64,000 nucleotides of DNA from Paenibacillus sp. DCT19. GTDB taxonomy: Bacteria > Bacillota > Bacilli > Paenibacillales > Paenibacillaceae. Shown here piece by piece: positions 11,639 to 19,462 of the stretch (position 1 is the stretch's first letter; every line of letters begins with the position of its first letter). The notes under the pieces are model-generated. The model had not been told where the DNA came from and did not search any database. It saw nothing but the letters and a program-made list of their open reading frames with translations. The stretch spans positions 742,001 through 806,000 of the forward strand of contig NZ_CP029639.1 of the NCBI RefSeq assembly GCF_003268635.1. The letters run 5' to 3'. Made by a program: the position numbers and the translations under genes.

Positions 11639-12328
11639 TCAATGCGGTGCTATGCCTAGCTTCTTCTCCAAATACGTTGCAAGCAATGCCAAAGGGCTAT
11701 GGATCGCAATACCGGTCTCTACTGTAACTCGCGCAGCAGCGGGCGCCATGGATAATTGGGCTGCGACTACCGTTTTGCCGGGATGCTGCCCAGCAATGTA
11801 CTGTAATCCTTCACGTACTGCTGCAAGATAACCTTCCTTGTCACCGCGCATAATCAATTGAAACGTCTCAGGAATGCACACGGCTTCTGGCTGAGGCACC
11901 TCGGTAACACAGTTCTGCTCTTTCTCATAATCTTGCTGTAAAGCCCGATACACCCGTGCCATTGTACCTTCAATTGTAGCTGGATTGGTAAAAGCGAATA
12001 TGTATTCATTGTCCATCCGTTGTATCTTCGCTAGTAGTGGATCATCAATGCCAATGACAGGAATGGCAATCTTTCGTGCTTCCTGTTCCAGAACAGCAGC
12101 AAACAGGGTGCAGGTCACGAGAATGGCATCGGTATGGCAGCGCTCAATCCATTGCAGGGTTTGAGATACTTTGTCCTTCGTTATTGCGTCAGAGAAGCCT
12201 TCATCATGTTTAAGCCGATCCAGACCGGGATCAACATAATGCACGAGTTCCACCGCATAGGCAGACAAAGCTTCTTCGACCAGGGTAATGTTGGAATAGT
12301 GAGCGTGAAAACAACTGATGGTAAGCAT
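11639..12328 (-). CDS. Aspartate/glutamate racemase-superfamily protein
   Basis: About 229 residues with the layout of the Asp/Glu/hydantoin racemase superfamily. The first-domain active-site Cys is seen in ILVTCTLFAAVLE, and IPVIGIDDPLL follows. The second-domain position that holds Cys in true two-base racemases appears as AAQLSMAPAAA, without Cys. So it may be a one-Cys lyase or isomerase, or a ligand-binding relative, rather than a racemase. The start at 12328 is chosen because AGGGGGAG lies just before it; the longer open frame to 12382 has no such signal. It is followed on the minus strand by the thiC-side intergenic region, with no clear terminator. The substrate is unknown. Confidence 0.6.
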   Translation of the reverse strand: MLTISCFHAHYSNITLVEEALSAYAVELVHYVDPGLDRLKHDEGFSDAITKDKVSQTLQWIERCHTDAILVTCTLFAAVLEQEARKIAIPVIGIDDPLLAKIQRMDNEYIFAFTNPATIEGTMARVYRALQQDYEKEQNCVTEVPQPEAVCIPETFQLIMRGDKEGYLAAVREGLQYIAGQHPGKTVVAAQLSMAPAAARVTVETGIAIHSPLALLATYLEKKLGIAPH

Positions 12329-12495
12329 AGTATTTCTCCCCCTAATGGCTTCAGCTGCCTGTGAGCAGCCTAGGCTTGCCAAAGTTTTAACCCATTATAG
12401 AGGATAGGCGAATAACCGTCATCCCTAGCGTTCTGGAAGGACGGTAAGCTGATTGTAACCGAATAAGAACAAGAGACCGGTTAGAGCATGATATG

Positions 12496-12663
12496 TTAAC
12501 GCATAGAAGGCGCAGCATTCTTATTCGCGATCTTTTGTTGCAAAATTTCATGAAAGGATAGACCTTGAGTGCTCTCATTCTCCTTTTTTGGAGCATTGGT
12601 CGCCGTGTTGCGCGGATATTGGTGGTGATACGGGATCATTTGCTGAATAGGCATGCGGATCAT
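12496..12663 (-). CDS. Small hypothetical protein, 55 aa
   Basis: A short minus-strand frame with a near-perfect ribosome binding site (AAAGGAGG, seven bases before ATG). The product starts MIRMPIQQMIPYHHQYPRNT and has a C-terminal helix GLSFHEILQQKIANKNA. The pattern G-x-S-F-x-x-x-L-x-x-K resembles the short motif at the start of some flagellar-operon proteins, but there is no flagellar context here, so I give no function. No membrane segment is present. It lies 167 bases upstream of the racemase-like gene on the same strand. Confidence 0.6.
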   Translation of the reverse strand: MIRMPIQQMIPYHHQYPRNTATNAPKKENESTQGLSFHEILQQKIANKNAAPSMR

Positions 12664-12793
12664 CTTGGTTCCTCCTTTGATGCGTAATTTATGTATTCAT
12701 GATTTATAGGTATATGTGACTTGTTATATGAATTGGGCAAATTTATGATGTAATTCCAATTGGATTGTAGTGATTTTACCCGGTATTTGAGAG

Positions 12794-12808
12794 ATGTAAA
12801 CGTTTTTA
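12794..12808. promoter_or_regulatory. Possible cre (CcpA) site in a 500-bp gene-free gap
   Basis: ATGTAAACGTTTTTA fits the catabolite-responsive element consensus WTGNAANCGNWWNCA except at one base. It lies about 130 bases upstream of the 55-aa gene on the minus strand. Apart from this, 12664-13091 holds only AT-rich sequence; a 25-codon TTG frame at 13002 after GGAGGGG is too weak to call. Confidence 0.25.
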
Positions 12809-13091
12809 GGGAAATTCAGGAATAAAGGACTGCATTTCGAAGAGGGTAAATGGGAGGATAGAATCGGTTGTTAAGTGAATAGACCCAATTTTAAATAAGT
12901 CAACCATGACCTAATTGAGACATATTGTCTGGTTGAATAGGTATGGGAAATGCTAAGTAACTTGGTACCTTAGACCGTTGTTTGGAGGGGAGAAAGGCAA
13001 TTTGTTTGCGCGAATAATGAGTCGTTGCATGGATTCTACTTTAGTAATTGACCTTTCATTGGCTAAAAATATTAGCTAAAAGTACATATAA

Positions 13092-13121
13092 CAAAAAGCC
13101 ATCGGATTCCTCCGACAGCTC
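13092..13121 (-). terminator. Terminator after the zinc-ribbon/effector-binding gene
   Basis: On the minus strand, AGCTGTCGGA pairs with TCCGATGGCT (two G-U pairs) around a four-base loop and is followed by TTTTTG. It lies about 70 bases beyond the stop at 13188. Confidence 0.6.
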
Positions 13122-13187
13122 GCCTGAATATGATCTTAGAATTTAAATTTAGGATGAAGGATAGCTATCACATCAAATAACAATCCA

Positions 13188-14006
13188 CTATTTTGACTGA
13201 ACAGCAATATATACGTCTACCTGAACATTCTCAGGGTCAATACTACGTTCATCATATAGCTCGAAGTCACCCGTAAATGTACGTTTATGCTGATCCGCCC
13301 AAGCCCATACTGCGCCCCATGCTTCCCCTACCACTTCTGCCATAGCTCCTCTTCTGGAGGTGAACACGGCGTACGTAGCTGGAGGCAGATCAACTGAATT
13401 CATGTCCTCGGGCAGCCTTTCGTCCGCAGAAACTTCGTGACCAACCAGAATGGTGTACTCCCCGGTAATACCGTCTGTATAGTCACTATAACAGCCATAG
13501 CGAGCTACCTCTGGTGCTGGTAGTTGGTCAGAGGAGAAATACTGATTCCACAAGCCTTGAATGCAGCCTTTGCCACTGATCTCAATCGCATTGGTTGTTC
13601 TCGCAGACACACCCGCAAGACGTTTCGCCGGAAGAGTCACATAACGAACAGGCTCGGACAATCCAAGAAGCGCGCCGCTCAGACCATTCGACTCCGTAGA
13701 TGTATCATTTGAATCGTCCCCTGAGCTTGCCGAGGTTCCTCTCATTATAGTGCCGTTCCATCGTTTCAAATAAGGAAGCTGATTCCGCAACATAGATCGT
13801 GCAGACTCCTCATCCATGCCTTCCTCCTTGAGAATCGCGGTGCACATTTCGATCATACCTTCCAGTGGAATGTTAGGCTGCTCGAATTGCCCGTTCTTAT
13901 AACAGTAGATACAATACTCTCTTGTAGCCTTCCCATCAGTCTCTGTTCCGAACTGAGCTGGAGTTGTCAGTGGCATGCCGCAGCTTTGACATAACGTTGT
14001 GTTCAT
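13188..14006 (-). CDS. Zinc-ribbon protein with GyrI-like effector-binding domain
   Basis: The N-terminus has four Cys in two pairs (LCQSCGMPL and YCIYCYKNG), the pattern of the putative zinc-ribbon domain PF12674, followed by a short helical part that resembles its usual partner region. After a Ser/Asp-rich linker (residues about 90-110) comes an AraC/GyrI-like effector-binding domain (VTLPAKRLAGVSARTTNA, YTILVGHEV, PPATYAVF, FELYDERSID). There is no DNA-binding domain, so it may bind a small ligand or act with the WYL regulator encoded just upstream on the same strand. The start at 14006 follows GAGGAGG by eight bases; the ATG six bases earlier is too close. A shared decamer precedes both genes. 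Confidence 0.75.
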   Translation of the reverse strand: MNTTLCQSCGMPLTTPAQFGTETDGKATREYCIYCYKNGQFEQPNIPLEGMIEMCTAILKEEGMDEESARSMLRNQLPYLKRWNGTIMRGTSASSGDDSNDTSTESNGLSGALLGLSEPVRYVTLPAKRLAGVSARTTNAIEISGKGCIQGLWNQYFSSDQLPAPEVARYGCYSDYTDGITGEYTILVGHEVSADERLPEDMNSVDLPPATYAVFTSRRGAMAEVVGEAWGAVWAWADQHKRTFTGDFELYDERSIDPENVQVDVYIAVQSK

Positions 14007-14019
14007 TATCATTTCCTCC

Positions 14020-14029
14020 TCGATCGTTG
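14020..14029 (-). promoter_or_regulatory. Shared decamer CAACGATCGA, copy 1
   Basis: Read on the minus strand, CAACGATCGA lies immediately before the ribosome binding site of the zinc-ribbon gene. The same ten bases occur before the ribosome binding site of the WYL regulator gene (15043-15052). It is a possible operator; the core CGATCG is self-complementary. Confidence 0.35.
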
Positions 14030-14077
14030 TAACTGAATATATGGACAGTATAACGAGAGGAACTAGACAGCAGTCTG

Positions 14078-15028
14078 TCAGGTTTGGGATGAAGAAGTAT
14101 AATTTTGTACAATCTGTTCTGCCATTTGCCTTATTGTAACTCGGATATGCTCTGGCTCTAACACTTCGACATCTGCCCCAAAGCCCAAAATAAAGCCGTA
14201 CAGCCAGTTGTCTTCTGGAAAGGCGACCTGACTGATGTAATATCCTTTTCCATCAGGAATGACATTTTCAATGCCAAACCATTCTTCTGCTAGATGGCGG
14301 GCGCGAGCGTGAAATCGCAGGGTCAGAGGGGCTTGGTTGTCGGGTGCTACCCATTCTTGCTGCCAGGGTCTATCATGTGGTTGTATAATTCTTCGCTCAA
14401 AATGTTCTTGTGCAAGGGATACATCTCGCATACGGACAAGCTTGAACATGCGGAATTGATCCCGTTCATGGCAGAATGCATAGAGATACCAAGAATGTCG
14501 TTTGAGCACCAGCGTATGGGGTTCAACGGTTCTAATGGTCTGATTCCCTCCAGCACTGCAATAGGTGAAGGTGATGAGCCGTGACTGATCCATTCCAGAT
14601 TCGATCAACTGAAGCTTGATCTGCAAGGCTTCGGGATGTGTCCAGGTTGAATAATCGACAATGAAGCGGCTTGTATTGGACTGGAAATCTTCATTTTTGG
14701 CTTCGGGTACAATACTGCTGAGCTTCTCCACCAAGAGATCCCGTGCCACGTTGCTATGAGAAGTAGAGATGCTACGAAGTGCGGTCACGATCGATGCCAG
14801 ATCCTGATCTGTCAGCACGTTACGGTCGAGCCGATAGCCCTCTGCAAGACCAATTCCGCCGCTAGCGCCTTGATACGTAACGACAGGGATACCTGCTTGA
14901 CCCAACGTGTCGATGTCTCTATAAATGGTGCGAATGGACACTTCAAACGTATCTGCCAAGTCCTTGGCCTGTACACGACCTCGATTGACCAGCAGCACCA
15001 CGATGGCTAATAAACGATCCAGTTTCAT
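14078..15028 (-). CDS. WYL-domain transcriptional regulator (YafY/DeoR-like)
   Basis: The 316-residue protein has an N-terminal HTH_11 winged helix (RVQAKDLADTFEVSIRTIYRDIDTL) and a central WYL domain with the signature region VEPHTLVLKRHSWYLYAFC, followed by a WCX-type C-terminal part. Such proteins usually repress transcription and sense ligands, often nucleic-acid or small metabolite effectors. The start follows AAAGGAAAC about nine bases upstream. The next gene downstream, 71 bases away, encodes the zinc-ribbon/effector-binding protein, so the two probably work together. It is divergent from the VanR-like gene, and the decamer CAACGATCGA lies between them. Confidence 0.85.
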   Translation of the reverse strand: MKLDRLLAIVVLLVNRGRVQAKDLADTFEVSIRTIYRDIDTLGQAGIPVVTYQGASGGIGLAEGYRLDRNVLTDQDLASIVTALRSISTSHSNVARDLLVEKLSSIVPEAKNEDFQSNTSRFIVDYSTWTHPEALQIKLQLIESGMDQSRLITFTYCSAGGNQTIRTVEPHTLVLKRHSWYLYAFCHERDQFRMFKLVRMRDVSLAQEHFERRIIQPHDRPWQQEWVAPDNQAPLTLRFHARARHLAEEWFGIENVIPDGKGYYISQVAFPEDNWLYGFILGFGADVEVLEPEHIRVTIRQMAEQIVQNYTSSSQT

Positions 15029-15042
15029 GAGTGGGTTTCCTT

Positions 15043-15052
15043 TCGATCGTTG
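15043..15052 (-). promoter_or_regulatory. Shared decamer CAACGATCGA, copy 2
   Basis: Second copy of the decamer found before the zinc-ribbon gene. It lies in the 84-bp divergent gap between the WYL regulator and the VanR-like gene and touches the possible -35 box of the latter. Confidence 0.35.
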
Positions 15053-15080
15053 ATTATGTTAGATTCAGATAGATTATACT
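15050..15080 (+). promoter_or_regulatory. Possible promoter of the VanR/VanS-like operon
   Basis: TATACT at 15075-15080 is a good -10 box. TTGATT at 15050-15055 is the best -35, but the 19-bp spacer is long. Confidence 0.35.
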
Positions 15081-15112
15081 GCCCACTATCACATATAGGA
15101 GTGGAATAGGCA

Positions 15113-15808
15113 ATGAAACGTATTACGATTTTGATTGCAGATGATGAAGTTGAGATTGCGGATCTGGTTGCTTTGCATCTGCAAAAAGAAGGATATCATA
15201 TCATCAAAGCATTTGATGGGAAAACAGCGGTTCAAGCCGTTCAGACACAAACGATAGATTTAGCGATTTTGGATATCATGATGCCTGGTATGGACGGGTA
15301 TGAGGTGACTCGCAAAATTCGGGAGCAGCACCATATGCCTATTATTTTTCTGAGTGCCAAAACCTCAGATATGGACAAAATTACGGGACTCGTGATGGGT
15401 GCGGACGATTACATGACCAAGCCATTTAATCCGATGGAGCTGGTTGCCCGTGTGAATTCACAGCTACGCCGTTCGCTTCAATTCAGTCAGGTAGCATCTG
15501 TCCAGCGCTCTGTTCTGGAGAAGGGTGGACTTGTGATCTCCCCCGATCAGCATAGTGTTATGCTCTATGGCAAGCCTGTAGAGTTAACACCGAAGGAATT
15601 CGATATTTTATATCTGCTCGCTAGCCATCCCAAACAGGTTTTTAGTGCAGAGAGCATTTTTGAACACGTGTGGGGAGAGGCTTATTATGAGAGCGGTAAT
15701 ACCGTTATGGTTCATATTCGAACCCTGCGCAAGAAGCTTGGTGAAGACGTAGACAAGAACAAGTTTATCAAAACGATCTGGGGTGTGGGGTACACATTCA
15801 ATGAATAA
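15113..15808 (+). CDS. VanR-like OmpR-family response regulator
   Basis: The 231-residue regulator has a receiver domain with acidic pocket IADDEVEI, phospho-acceptor Asp in LAILDIMMPGMDGYEV and Lys in YMTKPFNPMELVARV. The C-terminal OmpR-type winged helix follows (VELTPKEFDILYLLASHPKQV, RTLRKKLGEDVDKNKFIKTI). The sequence is close to the VanR group that controls glycopeptide-resistance genes. It overlaps the VanS-like kinase gene by eight bases, and VanY- and VanZ-like genes follow, which supports a role in the response to cell-wall stress. There are no vanHAX genes here, so a resistance role is not shown. Confidence 0.88.
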   Translation: MKRITILIADDEVEIADLVALHLQKEGYHIIKAFDGKTAVQAVQTQTIDLAILDIMMPGMDGYEVTRKIREQHHMPIIFLSAKTSDMDKITGLVMGADDYMTKPFNPMELVARVNSQLRRSLQFSQVASVQRSVLEKGGLVISPDQHSVMLYGKPVELTPKEFDILYLLASHPKQVFSAESIFEHVWGEAYYESGNTVMVHIRTLRKKLGEDVDKNKFIKTIWGVGYTFNE

Positions 15809-16889
15809 ACGTAGAAGTTTTCGAACAACGATGATTCTGTTGCTTGGTCTGAGCATGCTCGCCTCTGGTGCAATTACCTATGGTGTGTATAAACTAATGC
15901 AATACTTCTACTCGGGAGTGCGGGCAGAAGATCAGCTTGCTGAATATCGTCATTTTATGAAGAGTATCGGGGATATTTATTTCTTCTTACTCCTGTTCAT
16001 TCCACTTGCGATATTGTTCTTCTTCTGGTTTACCAAACCCTATGTTACCTATTTCAAAGACATCTCTGCAGGCATAAGACACTTGGCCAATGGAGATTTT
16101 CAGCATCGGGTGCAGATTTCCTCGAAGGATGAATTAGGAACGATTGCAGAGGACATTAATCTGGCGAGTCTCAAGCTCAAGGAAGCGGTAGAACGGGGTG
16201 ATTTTGCAGAGAACAGCAAGGATCAACTGGTGGTGAATCTAGCACATGATCTGCGAACTCCTCTGACCTCTGTATTAGGTTATCTGGATCTATTGGTGAA
16301 GGATGATCAACTAACGGAAGAGCAGGTTAAGCATTTTACTTCCATTGCATATACTAAGTCCCAGAGGTTGGAGAAGCTGGTTGATGACTTGTTTGAAATT
16401 ACACGAATGAACTACGGCATGTTGCCTTTGGAGAAGAAGCAGCTTGATCTTAGTGAATTGCTCCGGCAGATGAATGAAGAGTTGTACCCCGTTTTTGAAA
16501 AAAATAAATTGGTTACTCGACTTCATATCGATTCCGATCTGGTCATTTCTGGCGATGGTGAACTACTGGCACGTGTCTTCGAGAATCTGCTAATTAATGC
16601 CGCCCGGCATGGTAAGGATGGTCTATATGTAGATATTTACGGTCATCGCGAAGCAGGGCAGGTTATCGTTCAGGTCATGAACTATGGAGGACATATTGAT
16701 CGAGAAGATTTACCCCATATTTTCGATATGTATTATACCGGGGATCGCTCACGGACACCTCAGGAGGGTGGAACAGGGCTAGGGCTGTTTATCGCCAAAA
16801 ATATTGTGGAGCAGCATGATGGAGCCATTTCGGCTCAAAGCGATGTTGTACGGACGGTATTTGAGATTCGGCTGCCCGCGCTAGCGTGA
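15801..16889 (+). CDS. VanS-like sensor histidine kinase
   Basis: About 362 residues. Two membrane segments (roughly residues 10-32 and 55-78) frame a very short outside loop of about 25 residues, typical of VanS-like or intramembrane-sensing kinases. A HAMP domain follows (GDFQHRVQISSKDELGTIAE), then the HisKA box with phospho-His in NLAHDLRTPLTSVLGYLDLL, and a HATPase domain (NLLINAARHG, GGTGLGLFIAK). The start at 15801 overlaps the end of the regulator gene and is internal to a longer frame from 15783. Its partner is the VanR-like regulator. The gene ends 39 bases before a family A repeat, which separates it from the VanY-like gene. Confidence 0.87.
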   Translation: MNKRRSFRTTMILLLGLSMLASGAITYGVYKLMQYFYSGVRAEDQLAEYRHFMKSIGDIYFFLLLFIPLAILFFFWFTKPYVTYFKDISAGIRHLANGDFQHRVQISSKDELGTIAEDINLASLKLKEAVERGDFAENSKDQLVVNLAHDLRTPLTSVLGYLDLLVKDDQLTEEQVKHFTSIAYTKSQRLEKLVDDLFEITRMNYGMLPLEKKQLDLSELLRQMNEELYPVFEKNKLVTRLHIDSDLVISGDGELLARVFENLLINAARHGKDGLYVDIYGHREAGQVIVQVMNYGGHIDREDLPHIFDMYYTGDRSRTPQEGGTGLGLFIAKNIVEQHDGAISAQSDVVRTVFEIRLPALA

Positions 16890-16928
16890 GTTGAAATCAA
16901 TTTAAATTATATGCAATGAAATATATAA

Positions 16929-17146
16929 GTTTAACTAAACTTTTTACACGAGAACGGAGAGGACAGAAATAACGTGAAGAAGCGAAGCGCTCGCCTCAAA
17001 GCTTTCTGAAAGAAAGCTACTTCGGAAGCATACGCCATCACCGGATTTTCCCTTTGAAGAAGGGAATCCAAAAAATCTGGGGATAACAGCGATCGGAAGG
17101 TTATTCTGTCATCGGAGTGGCAAGTGTAAACCTTCTTTAGTTGAAC
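16929..17146. repeat. Family A dispersed repeat, copy 1 (218 bp)
   Basis: The element is bounded by inverted ends GTTTAACTAAA and TTTAGTTGAAC (one mismatch). Most of it is near-identical to 50436-50617; it differs by about 35 extra bases after GAAGCGAAGCGCTCGCC. Inner parts are also complementary: GACAGAAATAAC with GTTATTCTGTC, and GGATTTTCCCTT with AAGGGAATCC. The whole therefore folds as a long imperfect hairpin. No open frame is present and no clear target duplication is seen. It splits the VanS-like and VanY-like genes and fills most of the 368-bp gap. Confidence 0.8.
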
Positions 17147-17257
17147 CTATATAGTTGTATGAACGCTCTAATTTAAGAAAAACTTTAGAATTGCCCTGCT
17201 TTTATTTAACTTGTTTCTTCTATCCTTGATTTTATGAGGAAGAGGAGGAGCGTGGAG

Positions 17258-18121
17258 ATGAAAAAGTGGGGATTTTTGATATGCATCATTGCTGTGGGTT
17301 ATATTTTTAGCAGGTCAACCGCTTGGTTGCAACAACCGACCGAACCGATGGTAGAGATTCAGTATACGAATGAGATTCATACGGATCATGCCCAAGCCGT
17401 CCATATAGATATGAAAAGTGAAGTACATAAAGGCAATCTATTGCTCGTGAACTTAGAATATCCCGTACATCCAACAGGCATGAGAACGGATATTGTGAAA
17501 TTAGCTGAACAGAATGAACTGGTGCGTGGATACGGCTTGCTGGATCATAAAATAAGGCTATCACGGTACGTAGCCCAAGCGTTTGAGCAAATGGTTGAAG
17601 CCGCTGGTCAAGATGATGTGCGCTATTTTATGATTAGTAGTGGTTATCGGGACTTGGCAGAACAAGCACGATTGTATGAGCAAAAGGGTTTGGATTATGC
17701 GCTCCCTGCGGGGCACAGTGAACATAATCTAGGCTTGTCCGTAGATGTAGGTTCTACTCTAGCTGCCATGAGTGAGGCACCTGAAGGGGCATGGCTGGAG
17801 CGAAATGCGTGGAAATATGGTTTTATTCTACGCTATCCGAAGGACAAGGTACATATTACGGGGATTCAATATGAACCATGGCACTTTCGTTATGTTGGCT
17901 TACCACATAGTGCTGTCATGGTTCAGCGTAATTTGGCTTTGGAGCAATATCTGGAGCTGCTAAAGGACAAGAAGAGCCTGACTGTTGAGGTTGAGGGTCA
18001 GATCTATCACGTTCATTATTACACTGCTTCACAAGACCAAGCGATCTACATACCTGAGAACCGTTCATATGAGATATCGGGCGATAACATGGAAGGCGTC
18101 GTCGTGACGGTGAAGGAATAA
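17258..18121 (+). CDS. VanY-like D,D-carboxypeptidase (M15 family)
   Basis: The protein has an N-terminal membrane anchor (GFLICIIAVGYIF) and an extracellular M15B peptidase domain. Zinc and catalytic motifs are visible: SSGYRDLAEQARLYEQKG, PAGHSEHNLGLSVDV (S-x-H-x3-G-x2-x-D-V) and YEPWHFRYVG (E-x2-H). Enzymes of this type remove the last D-Ala from peptidoglycan precursors or stems. A tail of about 45 residues after the domain is beta-rich. The start at 17258 follows GAGGAGG; the open frame to 17234 would include that site. It lies downstream of a VanRS-like pair, separated by the family A repeat, and is followed by a vanZ-like gene. Confidence 0.87.
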   Translation: MKKWGFLICIIAVGYIFSRSTAWLQQPTEPMVEIQYTNEIHTDHAQAVHIDMKSEVHKGNLLLVNLEYPVHPTGMRTDIVKLAEQNELVRGYGLLDHKIRLSRYVAQAFEQMVEAAGQDDVRYFMISSGYRDLAEQARLYEQKGLDYALPAGHSEHNLGLSVDVGSTLAAMSEAPEGAWLERNAWKYGFILRYPKDKVHITGIQYEPWHFRYVGLPHSAVMVQRNLALEQYLELLKDKKSLTVEVEGQIYHVHYYTASQDQAIYIPENRSYEISGDNMEGVVVTVKE

Positions 18122-18198
18122 CAGTTATAGTTACAGTAACACTAACATAGCAACATTTGAATCGTCGCAAACGTACATTATAATGGAGGTTCATCATC

Positions 18199-18750
18199 AT
18201 GAGCACAAAAAAATTAATAGTCCAACTTTTATGGATCTCCGCTTTGGTCATCTATCTATATCTGTTAACGAAGCTGATCTTATTCAAAGGTAATCCTGTT
18301 GATATTAACTTGGTACTGACTCAACTTAAGCTGTTCATGCAAGAGCCAGACCTTATTCATACACGAATCGTTAACTTGACGCCATTGCAGGAGATTGCAA
18401 GAGACTGGCATAGTGTGTCGTTGGGTCGACCGGGGAGTGCCATTCATCTGTTTGGTAATGTACTCGCTTTTATGCCGCTAGGCATATTTATCCCTGTGCT
18501 AATGGGCAACAAGTGGTTGGCAGGGGCAAACGTATTGGTATTATCTCTCCTGCTCAGCCTGGCCTATGAGGTCACACAGCTATTGACCGGTATGGGTGTA
18601 TTTGATGTAGATGACCTTATTCTCAATACTACGGGTGGTATCCTTGGGTACGTCCTCTTTACGATGGCTCGTGGGATGAAACGCATAATAGCAGGTGAAC
18701 CTGCACGTACTGTGAAGAAACAATATGATGCAAACAAAAGTCACACCTAA
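18199..18750 (+). CDS. VanZ-family membrane protein
   Basis: The 183-residue protein has about four membrane segments. It carries the VanZ family pattern: NLTPLQEI, then IHLFGNVLAFMPLGIFIPVL with the conserved N-x3-F-x-P-x-G, then YEVTQLLTGMGVFDVDDLIL with the E-x2-Q and D-x-D-D motifs. VanZ proteins are linked to low-level teicoplanin resistance and to cell-envelope functions; the mechanism is not settled. A good site (TGGAGG) precedes the ATG. It lies 77 bases after the VanY-like gene and is probably cotranscribed with it and with the small membrane gene 15 bases downstream. Confidence 0.88.
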   Translation: MSTKKLIVQLLWISALVIYLYLLTKLILFKGNPVDINLVLTQLKLFMQEPDLIHTRIVNLTPLQEIARDWHSVSLGRPGSAIHLFGNVLAFMPLGIFIPVLMGNKWLAGANVLVLSLLLSLAYEVTQLLTGMGVFDVDDLILNTTGGILGYVLFTMARGMKRIIAGEPARTVKKQYDANKSHT

Positions 18751-18765
18751 AAGGGGAGAATCCTT

Positions 18766-18972
18766 ATGTTCTTTTTGGCTCTTCTGATCATTGGCGTAGG
18801 CCTTATGTTCATCGCTAGTCCGCGTTATGTAACGCATGCCTCGAATCGTCGTATAATGGATCGCACGACATCCAAGTTGATCGGGTACTCACTTATCATT
18901 ATGTCATGCTTATTTCTAATCAGGGGAGTGCTGCAAATGCTGGATCAAGCCTCACATCATGTGGGGCATTAA
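18766..18972 (+). CDS. Small two-helix membrane protein, 68 aa
   Basis: The ATG follows AAGGGGAG and lies 15 bases after the vanZ-like stop, so it is likely part of the same transcript. The product has an N-terminal hydrophobic segment (FFLALLIIGVGLMFIAS), a basic polar stretch (NRRIMDRTTSK), a second hydrophobic segment (GYSLIIMSCLFLIRGVLQML) and a His-rich end (ASHHVGH). I do not recognise the family. Its position suggests an envelope-related role, which is inference. Confidence 0.65.
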   Translation: MFFLALLIIGVGLMFIASPRYVTHASNRRIMDRTTSKLIGYSLIIMSCLFLIRGVLQMLDQASHHVGH

Positions 18973-19011
18973 TGAGCAGGTATGTTCATCAACTGACAAG
19001 GAGGACACTAA

Positions 19012-19410
19012 TTGTATTCATTAGCTAAACAACTGGCCAGCCGAATGAGAGCTATTATGGAAGTTGAGAATGAGATTGCAACATTAAAAAGCAAGGATGC
19101 CGATGACAAGGCTGTGCTTGATCTGGAGCAAAAGAGATCTGAGCTAATCAATAGCTGTACACGAGATGAGTTATTCGTAATCAAAACGGTGATGAATGTA
19201 GGGCGTGGAGAGAGAGGATATCGGTTCCATGCTGGATCGGATGAGATAGAGATTATTAAACTGCCAATTGAACTAAACGAGCATGAGATGATGCAGAAGT
19301 ATTCCTACTACCTTGTACATAAGACAGAACGTGAACTGGCGAATAGCATTGAATTTAATACGGTTGTGACGGAAGAACTCAGGGAAGGCATGGAAATCTT
19401 AAAACTGTAA
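19012..19410 (+). CDS. Hypothetical protein, 132 aa (TTG start)
   Basis: The TTG start follows CAAGGAGG at an ideal distance. The N-terminal 50 residues are a charged helix that could form a coiled coil (RMRAIMEVENEIATLKSKDADD). The C-terminal half is mixed alpha/beta (YRFHAGSDEIEIIKLPIELN; LVHKTERELANSIEFNTVV). There is no signal peptide, membrane segment or known motif. It sits 39 bases after the small membrane gene, possibly in the same operon. The family is not recognised. Confidence 0.6.
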   Translation: MYSLAKQLASRMRAIMEVENEIATLKSKDADDKAVLDLEQKRSELINSCTRDELFVIKTVMNVGRGERGYRFHAGSDEIEIIKLPIELNEHEMMQKYSYYLVHKTERELANSIEFNTVVTEELREGMEILKL

Positions 19411-19462
19411 GAGGGTGTAGTGTAAGTTATAACCGGAATTAAGCTTGAAGGAGGTCTGTTCA

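Noticed and set aside
12387..12596. 69-codon open frame on the minus strand
   Set aside because: It is an out-of-frame shadow of the 55-residue gene at 12496-12663, which has the ribosome binding site.
13002..13079. 25-codon TTG frame after GGAGGGG
   Set aside because: Very short, no family resemblance and no terminator; chance is a sufficient explanation.
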